NCBI GenBank assembly: GCA_910584785.1
Contig: CAJUDX010000028.1
Location: 1 to 38,040 of the forward strand
DNA from: an uncultured Lachnospiraceae bacterium
Lineage (GTDB): Bacteria > Bacillota > Clostridia > Lachnospirales > Lachnospiraceae
DNA: 38,040 nt
Direction of reading: 5' to 3'
The notes below the pieces were generated by a model that saw nothing but the letters and a program-made list of their open reading frames with translations, was not told the origin of the DNA and did not search any database. A program made the position numbers and the translations under genes. Within the stretch, counting starts at the first letter, position 1. Each line of letters begins with the position of its first letter. Shown piece by piece: positions 32,694 to 38,040 of this stretch.

Positions 32694-33176
32694 ATGCAAA
32701 CAATCCATATCGATGAAACAAAACTTCCAAAAGTAATAGAAATCATTGAAAAAGCAGTCTCGCTTATGGAAGAAAAGGAGTGTGTAAGTGATGATGAAGC
32801 AAAAAAAGACTTGGATGTATTGCAGGAGAAGCTTCGAAAGATTTCGGGAAAACCCGCGATAGATGTCAGAGATTTTCAGGAGTATTGGGAATATACGGAT
32901 GTAGAAACCGTGGCAAAAAAGGTACTAATGGATCTGCCGGTTAAAGATAATGTAACAGAGGATGAAATAAAAGAAATTGTTTTAACAATTTTAAGTCATA
33001 GTGAAGCGGAGATGGATTGGTGGTTGGAATATCTTAAAGTGAATACGGGACTGCCTAACCTCTCAGATTATATCTTTTATCCTGATTCGGTGGGGCTTGA
33101 CCGGCAGGCAGAGTTGGGGGAAATTGCAGATAAAATTATTGCGGACAGGAAAAAGGGAAGTTGTCTATTCTTATGA
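32694..33176 (+). CDS. Hypothetical protein, acidic, helical
   Basis: A 160-residue cytoplasmic protein that I do not recognise. The first half is strongly charged and helical (KVIEIIEKAVSLMEEKECVS, with EAKKDLDVLQEKLRKI), consistent with a coiled coil. The second half is richer in aromatics (FQEYWEYTD, EMDWWLEYLKVNTGLPNLSD). It ends with DRKKGSCLFL. GGAGGAAAGG at 32681-32690 decides ATG 32694 over an upstream in-frame ATG at 32646. It has its own promoter and lies 49 bases before the reductase gene; a shared transcript is likely. AT-rich composition differs from the flanking genes. Confidence 0.7.
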   Translation: MQTIHIDETKLPKVIEIIEKAVSLMEEKECVSDDEAKKDLDVLQEKLRKISGKPAIDVRDFQEYWEYTDVETVAKKVLMDLPVKDNVTEDEIKEIVLTILSHSEAEMDWWLEYLKVNTGLPNLSDYIFYPDSVGLDRQAELGEIADKIIADRKKGSCLFL

Positions 33177-33225
33177 TGACAGAGCAGGAAGCTACAAAAC
33201 ACAAACAAAGGATGGGAGCATAAAC

Positions 33226-33906
33226 ATGAACAGACCTATTACAACATTATTTATGTTGATGTCAGTTGACGGAAAAATAAGTACCGGCGCAACCGACGAT
33301 TTAGATGTAGATAACGATTTTCCCCTAATTGCAGGACTTAGTGAAGGCTTGCATCAGTATTATGAAATAGAGCAAACCACCGACTTATGGACACTCAATT
33401 CTGGTCGAGTTCAAGCCAAAATCGGTGTCAATACAAAGGAAATGCCAAAGAAAACACCAGTATCTTTTGTGATAATTGATAACCAGCATTTGAATGAAAA
33501 TGGTATAAAATATCTTTGTGCATTATCAAAAAAGTTTGTACTCATTACGTCAAATGCAAAGCATCCGGCATTTAATGCAAAAGAAGAGAATCTTCATATT
33601 ATTTATCAAAAAGAATTATCGCTGAAAGATGCACTGATAAAACTGAAATCAGAATATGACTGTGAAAGAATAACAATACAAACCGGCGGAACGTTAAATG
33701 GCTTATTTCTTCGTGAAAAGCTATTCGATTATGTCGATATTGTCGTTGCGCCAGTTTTGATTGGCGGAAAGGATACATCAACGTTAATTGACGGCAAATC
33801 CTTGGTTTCACAAAAAGAATTGTCAAAATTAGGCGTTTTAAAACTGCAGGAATGTGTAATCTTGGAAAACTCATATTTACGATTGTGTTATGAGGTGATT
33901 CACTGA
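33226..33906 (+). CDS. RibD C-terminal-domain (DHFR-like) reductase
   Basis: A 226-residue stand-alone RibD-C domain protein, a dihydrofolate-reductase-like fold using NADPH. Signatures are TTLFMLMSVDGKIST at the start, WTLNSGRVQAKIG, the nucleotide-binding ITIQTGGTLNGLFL near residue 150, and VDIVVAPVLIGGKDTSTLID. It lacks the deaminase domain of true RibD, so it is more likely a general small-molecule reductase than a riboflavin enzyme. ATG 33226 is chosen because homology begins there. GC content is lower than in the his region. Confidence 0.88.
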   Translation: MNRPITTLFMLMSVDGKISTGATDDLDVDNDFPLIAGLSEGLHQYYEIEQTTDLWTLNSGRVQAKIGVNTKEMPKKTPVSFVIIDNQHLNENGIKYLCALSKKFVLITSNAKHPAFNAKEENLHIIYQKELSLKDALIKLKSEYDCERITIQTGGTLNGLFLREKLFDYVDIVVAPVLIGGKDTSTLIDGKSLVSQKELSKLGVLKLQECVILENSYLRLCYEVIH

Positions 33907-33922
33907 CACTTTCTGCCTTTCC

Positions 33923-34011
33923 CCATCAGACAAGCTGCGATCGAAACACAGGGAGGTGAGGAAGCAGCGGAGCGGACATCGTGCCCTTTGAGTATTCCGA
34001 ATTTCCTTTGA
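33923..34011 (+). repeat. Dispersed repeat, copy 2 (upstream of VOC gene)
   Basis: Same block as at 27996-28066, with an 18-base insertion (around ACATCGTGCCCTTTGAGTAT) between the AGCGGAGCGGA and TCCGAATTTCC parts. It ends 19 bases before the VOC gene start. Both copies lie directly before a gene on the same strand. Confidence 0.8.
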
Positions 34012-34030
34012 CGTTGGAGGACATCCGATA

Positions 34031-34393
34031 ATGAAATTAAAGAATATTTTGATTGTTGTAAAAGATATCGAAAAATCAAAACAATTTTATCATGATTTGT
34101 TCGGCCTTGATATGATACTTGATAATGATGGCAATATGATTTTAACTGAAGGTCTTGTGCTTCAAGATGAAAAAATCTGGAGGAAATTTTTGGAAAAAGA
34201 GATTATCCCGAAAAGCCATTCTTGTGAATTGTATTTTGAAGAACAAAATATAGAAGAATTTATTGAAAAGTTGGAAAAACTATATCCTGAAATTCAATAT
34301 GTTCAACGAAAGATGACGCACAGCTGGGGACAAAAGGTAATCCGTTTTTATGATTTGGATGGAAATTTAATTGAGGTAGGAACACCTGTGTGA
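34031..34393 (+). CDS. VOC-family (glyoxalase/bleomycin-resistance-like) protein
   Basis: A 120-residue single-domain protein with the beta-alpha-beta-beta-beta pairs of the vicinal-oxygen-chelate fold: KNILIVVKDIEKSKQFYHDL with FGLDMILDNDG, and the C-terminal VIRFYDLDGNLIEVGTP with the Glu metal ligand. A histidine ligand is not evident in the first half, so metal use is uncertain. Members include glyoxalases, dioxygenases and antibiotic-binding proteins; the function is not resolved. A TTGGAGGA site precedes ATG 34031. Confidence 0.88.
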   Translation: MKLKNILIVVKDIEKSKQFYHDLFGLDMILDNDGNMILTEGLVLQDEKIWRKFLEKEIIPKSHSCELYFEEQNIEEFIEKLEKLYPEIQYVQRKMTHSWGQKVIRFYDLDGNLIEVGTPV

Positions 34394-34536
34394 TTTCTTC
34401 ATCAAAAAGTATGGAGCGAGTGGCTTGCAACAAATCATACATTTGCCTGTAATGACAGGCAGTTTTTTAAAACTATTATTTAATTTTATACTTGCTTTGC
34501 TGGTATTTATATCAGGCTGAAATAAATCAAATAAAA

Positions 34537-34571
34537 AGCAAAGAGCAGAAATCCCATCACTGCTCTTTGCT
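34537..34571 (-). terminator. Terminator of the chemoreceptor gene
   Basis: A 12-bp perfect stem (34537-34548 with 34560-34571) and an 11-base loop, followed on the minus strand by TTTTATTTG. It lies 10 bases beyond the minus-strand stop and could also stop rightward transcripts less efficiently. Confidence 0.88.
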
Positions 34572-34580
34572 CAATTAACA

Positions 34581-36272
34581 TTATTGTTTCAACTTAAATT
34601 TTCCCACCAGGCTCTTCATCAGCTGTGACTGGCTGGACAGTTCCTCGCTTGCCGCTGCGCTTTCCTGGGCGGTTGCCGAGTTCGTCTGTACAACGCTGGA
34701 AATCTGGTCAATCCCCATGGTAATCTGACTGATGGAATCCGCCTGAGCACTGCTGGCCTCGGAAATCTGTCCGATAATGCCGGTCATTTCGCTGACATCA
34801 TTTACCGCCTGGAAGAGAGAGTGCGCGGTTTCGTCGGCAATCTGGGTTCCCCGCTCTACCGCCTTTAAGGTATTTTCAATCAAAGCTGCGGTATTTTTCG
34901 ATGCCTCTGCACTTTTGCTTGCCAGGTTGCGGACTTCATCGGCTACTACAGCAAATCCTTTGCCCGCAGTGCCTGCGCGGGCGGCTTCTACTGCAGCGTT
35001 AAGAGCAAGGATGTTCGTCTGGAAAGCAATATCTTCAATGGTCTTAATAATCTTGCCGATTTCATTGGAACAATCACTGATATCTCCCATAGCCTTTATC
35101 ATTTGCTGCATTTTGTCATTGCTTACATTCATTTCCATGCTGACGTTGCCTGCTTTTGCATTAGCCTGCTGTGCATGGTCGGCATTCTGATTTACTCTGC
35201 TGGAAATCTCATTAATCGTGGCAGCGAGTTCCTGTACAGAACTTGCCTGTTCGGTTGCCCCCTGGGAAAGCGCCTGGGCGCCGTTGGATACCTGTTCCGA
35301 TCCGCTTGCCACCTGCGTGGAACTTTGGCTGATTTGCTGCATTGTATCATTAAGTTTTTCTGCAATCCCACGGAAAGAAATCAAAAGAGGATGAAAACCT
35401 CCGGTATATTCTTCTTCACAGATGGAATCCACCGTAAAATCTCCGTCAGCCATCTTGGCAAGGAATTTATTTTCATCATCAATAATTACCTGAAGTTTAT
35501 GGATTAAGCGGCGCACCTGCGCGGCGAGAACACCCAGTTCATCTTTAGAAGTATAAGAAATCTCCACATCCAAATCACCCTCCGCCATACGGATGGCAGC
35601 GTTTTCGATTTCTGAAATCGGAGCTTTAATCAGGCCGATAATTATAAAGGAGAAGAAAACACCCACGAGAATAACGGCAAGGATAACTGCTGCCATAAGG
35701 AAGGTTGCCGTTCGATATAGGGAAAAACTCTCCTCAGTTGCCGCGTCGCTGCCGTTGGTATTATAAACAATAATGTCTTGAAAAGCGCTGTTTAAACTGA
35801 TATAAAGTTCCACACATTCGCCCTCTAAGATAGCGCGGGCTTCTGCAGTGTGCCCCTGTTTAGCCAAAGCCATTAACTTTTCATCAGCTTGATTGTACTG
35901 TGTCCAAAGACGCAGTGCATTTTCATAGAAACCTCTTTCTTCTTCGTCAATCATTCCTTCATAAGCAGCCAAGAGACTGTCCATATCTTCCTTTTCCTTC
36001 TGGAGGTACTGGAGGCTGGACGCTTCTACATCATCAGAAATCGCTGTCAGATAGCCTAATTCATTTAAACGGATATTGGAAATGGTCGTCGTCAGTTCTT
36101 TTGCCGTATTAATACTGGGGAGCCAGCTTGTGGAAATATCACTGGTCATATCATTCATCCGACCCATAAGAGAGAATGACATACCGCCAATAGCAAACAT
36201 GCCAATTAGTGCAACGCCTATAAGGATATAAAGTTTAAATCTGATTTTTAAATTTCGTATGTAACTTATCAT
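34581..36272 (-). CDS. Methyl-accepting chemotaxis protein
   Basis: A 563-residue transmembrane chemoreceptor. TM1 lies near residues 13-32 (LYILIGVALIGMFAIGGMSF), followed by a four-helix-bundle sensor domain outside the membrane to about residue 185, TM2 (LMAAVILAVILVGVFFSFII), a HAMP domain (IRMAEGDLDVEISYTSKDEL) and a cytoplasmic signalling domain with the conserved tip EDIAFQTNILALNAAVEAAR and GKGFAVVADEVRNLA. It would control CheA. The start follows AAGGAGG on the minus strand; the longer in-frame version would add 20 unlikely residues. No other chemotaxis or flagellar gene is in this window, so it is an orphan receptor. Confidence 0.93.
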   Translation of the reverse strand: MISYIRNLKIRFKLYILIGVALIGMFAIGGMSFSLMGRMNDMTSDISTSWLPSINTAKELTTTISNIRLNELGYLTAISDDVEASSLQYLQKEKEDMDSLLAAYEGMIDEEERGFYENALRLWTQYNQADEKLMALAKQGHTAEARAILEGECVELYISLNSAFQDIIVYNTNGSDAATEESFSLYRTATFLMAAVILAVILVGVFFSFIIIGLIKAPISEIENAAIRMAEGDLDVEISYTSKDELGVLAAQVRRLIHKLQVIIDDENKFLAKMADGDFTVDSICEEEYTGGFHPLLISFRGIAEKLNDTMQQISQSSTQVASGSEQVSNGAQALSQGATEQASSVQELAATINEISSRVNQNADHAQQANAKAGNVSMEMNVSNDKMQQMIKAMGDISDCSNEIGKIIKTIEDIAFQTNILALNAAVEAARAGTAGKGFAVVADEVRNLASKSAEASKNTAALIENTLKAVERGTQIADETAHSLFQAVNDVSEMTGIIGQISEASSAQADSISQITMGIDQISSVVQTNSATAQESAAASEELSSQSQLMKSLVGKFKLKQ

Positions 36273-36319
36273 ACGTCCATCCTCCTTTTCTATTCTGCTG
36301 CCCATGATTGCCCATGGTA

Positions 36320-36361
36320 AAAAATAAGCCATATTTGTCAGGTCGAATACGGCTTATTTTT
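36320..36361. repeat. 11-bp perfect inverted repeat (long hairpin)
   Basis: AAAAATAAGCC (36320-36330) and GGCTTATTTTT (36351-36361) are exact complements with a 20-base spacer. It has the shape of a bidirectional terminator, but no gene ends here, so it lies in the leader of the chemoreceptor transcript. Confidence 0.75.
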
Positions 36362-36477
36362 GCACAGCATTTTTAATTATATATCGGCATAGTTTCTCTG
36401 TTTTATAAGCGAAATAAGAGAGTGAATCATACAGAAAAATAAAGAGCGGATATTTTCAATAAATTACACATAATTTC

Positions 36478-36515
36478 ACTTGATTTTTTCTGGAAAACTT
36501 GATTTTTTATGAAAA
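36478..36515 (+). repeat. 19-bp tandem direct repeat overlapping a promoter
   Basis: Units at 36478-36496 and 36497-36515 share ACTTGATTTTTT and most of the rest. The second unit contains the -35 box of the promoter at 36499-36527. This arrangement fits a pair of regulator sites two helical turns apart. Confidence 0.7.
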
Positions 36516-36527
36516 ATTACCTATACT
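36499..36527 (+). promoter_or_regulatory. Sigma-A promoter for the EFR1-type gene
   Basis: TTGATT (36499-36504), 17 bp, TATACT (36522-36527). The leader to ATG 36708 is about 175 bases and includes the GAGCGTG/CACGCTC hairpin and the 36602-36644 repeats. Confidence 0.6.
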
Positions 36528-36601
36528 GTAATTCAGAAATTGTGTGTTTGACCGGATATTCTTATCTGGAGCGTGTCTGAATATTTTTTCGGCACGCTCT
36601 G

Positions 36602-36644
36602 AAATTTCTAATTAAGATTTTCTAAAATTTCCAGTTAAGATTTT
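36602..36644 (+). repeat. 20-bp direct repeat in the EFR1 leader
   Basis: Bases 36602-36621 and 36625-36644 match at 18 of 20 positions (AAATTTC-pyrimidine-(A/AG)-TTAAGATTTT), period 23. Confidence 0.7.
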
Positions 36645-36707
36645 TGATTGTTTGAAAGGTAGTTTGAAAAATAATTTGCGGTTTTGACTGATGAAAGGGG
36701 TTAAGTT

Positions 36708-37601
36708 ATGGCGATTTTTGAACTTATGTTCAGCCCTACTGGCGGGACAAAAAAAGTTTCTGCTATGTTTGCCAAAGGGCTGAAAAAAGCAATGACAGCA
36801 ACGACGGCAAAGGCAATTTCTCAGGAAAGTGTTGTGATTGATCTTCTGAAACGGGATAAGGATTATTCTGCCTGTGCATTTTCTGCAAAAGATATCTGCA
36901 TTGTTTCCGTTCCCTCCTATGGCGGAAGGGTTCCTGAAACGGCGGTGTCACGGTTAAGCCAGATGAAAGGAAATGGGGCAAGAGCCATCTTGCTTGTGGT
37001 ATACGGAAACCGCGATTATGATGATACCTTTGCTGAATTACAGGATACCTTAGAGGCTGCAGGATTTGTCTGTGCGGCGGGGATTGCGGCGATTGCTGAG
37101 CATTCCATAATGCACCAGTTTGCCACAGGACGACCGGATCAGGAGGATGAAGAGCAGCTTAAAGGTTTTGCTGAAACTATCTGGAAAAAATTAGAGAAAC
37201 AGACAAATACAGAAAAAACAATCTGTGAAGAGCTGGAGAAGCAGACAAACACAGCAGAGACGGACGACAGGGAAGAAGCGAGAATGCCAGGTTCATCTTC
37301 CGCAGGATTAGTTCTTCCCGGAAACCGCCCTTACCGCAAATACGACGGCGTACCGATGAAGCCCCAGGCGGGAAAAACCTGTACCCGATGCGGGATTTGT
37401 GCGAAAGAATGCCCGGCAGGGGCAATCCCGGCAGATAATCCATCAAAGACGAATACGGAAAGCTGTATTTCCTGTATGCGCTGTATTGCCGTCTGCCCGG
37501 AACATGCCCGAAGCGTCAGTAAGGCTTTGCTTGCCGCAGGCAGTGTGATTCTGAAAAAATCCTGCAGTGTCCGCAAGAAAAATGCGTTGTTTTTAACCTG
37601 A
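36708..37601 (+). CDS. EFR1-family flavodoxin-ferredoxin protein
   Basis: A 297-residue fusion. Residues 1-160 are flavodoxin-like: FELMFSPTGGTKKVS is the FMN phosphate loop, SVPSYGGRVPE and VVYGNRDYDDT are the isoalloxazine-side loops. A variable, Glu/Lys-rich linker of about 50 residues contains LEKQTNT twice. The C-terminal part has two [4Fe-4S] motifs, CTRCGICAKECPAGAIP and CISCMRCIAVCPEHARS. This is the layout of EFR1-type electron carriers of anaerobes. AAAGGGG precedes ATG 36708. Direct partner unknown; other electron-transfer genes lie 6-10 kb away. Confidence 0.92.
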   Translation: MAIFELMFSPTGGTKKVSAMFAKGLKKAMTATTAKAISQESVVIDLLKRDKDYSACAFSAKDICIVSVPSYGGRVPETAVSRLSQMKGNGARAILLVVYGNRDYDDTFAELQDTLEAAGFVCAAGIAAIAEHSIMHQFATGRPDQEDEEQLKGFAETIWKKLEKQTNTEKTICEELEKQTNTAETDDREEARMPGSSSAGLVLPGNRPYRKYDGVPMKPQAGKTCTRCGICAKECPAGAIPADNPSKTNTESCISCMRCIAVCPEHARSVSKALLAAGSVILKKSCSVRKKNALFLT

Positions 37602-37663
37602 TTTTTTCTAACAATTTTTCAAAAGCATGCTGGAATAACGAAGGGAACTGTAAGCTTTTGGAT

Positions 37664-37700
37664 ATGTCTGCAAAATAGGATAATGTCTGCAAATAGGATA
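37664..37700 (+). repeat. 18-19-bp tandem direct repeat
   Basis: ATGTCTGCAAAATAGGATA (37664-37682) is followed at once by the same sequence minus one A (37683-37700). It precedes the truncated tag gene by 15 bases. Confidence 0.8.
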
Positions 37701-37714
37701 AAGAGGTGGGGTAA

Positions 37715-37913
37715 TGGGGAGTTCCTCTGTCGGATGACCAGAAGCAATTTGAATTTTTGATGATGGAAGTGATGCAGTGCGGATTGAATTGGAATATGAT
37801 GATACAAAAACGGGAGATTTTCCGGGAATGCTTTGATAACTTTGATTTTAAAAAAGTGGCATTCTATACCGAAGAAGATATTGAGCAGATCATGCAGAAA
37901 GAAGGGATGATAC
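37715..37913 (+). pseudogene. Truncated 3-methyladenine DNA glycosylase I (tag)
   Basis: From 37715 the frame reads WGVPLSDDQKQFEFLMMEVM, then QCGLNWNMMIQKREIFRECF and DNFDFKKVAFYTEEDIEQI. This is the DNA glycosylase I core (WGVP-DD, LEG-QAGLSW-like, KRE-FR-FD-F). A stop (TAA at 37712-37714) directly precedes WGVP, so the N-terminal about 20 residues with the zinc-site Cys/His are lost. After the EGMIR segment the sequence leaves the family; normally an RN-KI-A segment and a C-terminal zinc-ligand domain follow. The gene is broken at both ends. Confidence 0.85.
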
Positions 37914-38040
37914 GGGTCACTCATCGAACCCGTTCCGACGACACCTTTTTTTACTTTACGGCACAATTCATTGCGAATAATGGTAAGGGCATTTTCCTTT
38001 GCCCTGACACGATCAAATTCATCAATCTGATAACAGTCTG
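37908..38040 (-). pseudogene. SPL-type radical SAM protein, internal fragment
   Basis: On the minus strand, entering from the window edge, the frame reads DCYQIDEFDRVRAKENALTI, IRNELCRKVKKGVVGTGSM and SDPYHP. This is the region just after the radical-SAM cysteine cluster of spore-photoproduct-lyase-like (Rv2578c-type) proteins, with the family's GTG-MSDPY-P motif. The frame then continues into antisense tag sequence, so the C-terminal half of the protein is missing. The N-terminal part lies outside the window, so completeness of the start cannot be judged. Confidence 0.7.

Larger units (their letters stand above)
36273..36707. other. Repeat-rich regulatory region between MCP and EFR1 genes
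   Basis: 435 AT-rich bases without a gene. It contains a long hairpin, two sets of short direct repeats, a sigma-A promoter and a GAGCGTG/CACGCTC inverted repeat (36569-36599), listed separately where clear. It must hold the leftward chemoreceptor promoter and the rightward ferredoxin promoter. Confidence 0.6.

Noticed and set aside
34777..35190. Plus-strand frames within the chemoreceptor
   Set aside because: They are shadows of the repetitive helical coding of the minus-strand receptor.

Overview
The window reads as a chromosomal segment of a gut-type anaerobic Firmicute, most likely Clostridia, family Lachnospiraceae. The grounds are the short HisG with a separate HisZ, a RecU resolvase, PepT, an EFR1-type flavodoxin-ferredoxin, a CD1871A-like CXXC peptide, a DUF4867 protein, sigma-A promoters with 17-bp spacers and strong purine-rich ribosome binding sites. 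The genus cannot be fixed from sequence alone.

Layout. Bases 1-1700 are mobile-element wreckage: a sigma-region-4-like gene whose 5' end is tandemly duplicated, a MazF/PemK toxin cut off after about 28 codons, a possible recombinase scrap and an IS3-type transposase scrap. Bases 1.7-8.7 kb form a carbohydrate locus: solute-binding lipoprotein, two permeases, a cytoplasmic GH43-type glycosidase, a convergent AraC regulator, a DUF4867 cupin-like protein and a collapsed transketolase C-subunit remnant. Together these suggest uptake and use of pentose oligosaccharides, with the transport ATPase supplied from elsewhere. Bases 9-19 kb are housekeeping: trpS, recU, then hisZ-hisG-hisD-hisB-hisA-(HisF-like)-hisIE and pepT. 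hisC, hisH and an intact hisF are absent here, and a degenerate HisA/HisF-like barrel is fused to HisIE.

Bases 18.7-25.5 kb hold rtcB and a maltose/galactoside acetyltransferase (minus strand), then phenylacetate-CoA ligase, an ACT-domain protein, an NhaC antiporter and a lipoprotein. Bases 25.5-38 kb are a redox and transport region: HD phosphohydrolase, TlpA-like lipoprotein, a 54-residue CXXC membrane peptide, a NapH-like 4Fe-4S membrane protein, two MATE exporters, a cytosolic polyferredoxin, a RibD-C reductase, a VOC protein, a chemoreceptor and an EFR1 flavodoxin-ferredoxin.

The right edge is a break: a truncated tag (3-methyladenine glycosylase) runs directly into the opposite-strand interior of an SPL-type radical SAM gene.

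The most interesting items are the TlpA-CXXC peptide-NapH electron-relay operon (its small gene is easy to miss), the HisF-like-HisIE fusion, several unexplained repeats upstream of genes, and three decayed or chimeric genes. No CRISPR array, rRNA or tRNA was found. All calls come from reading motifs by eye; no database search was run.
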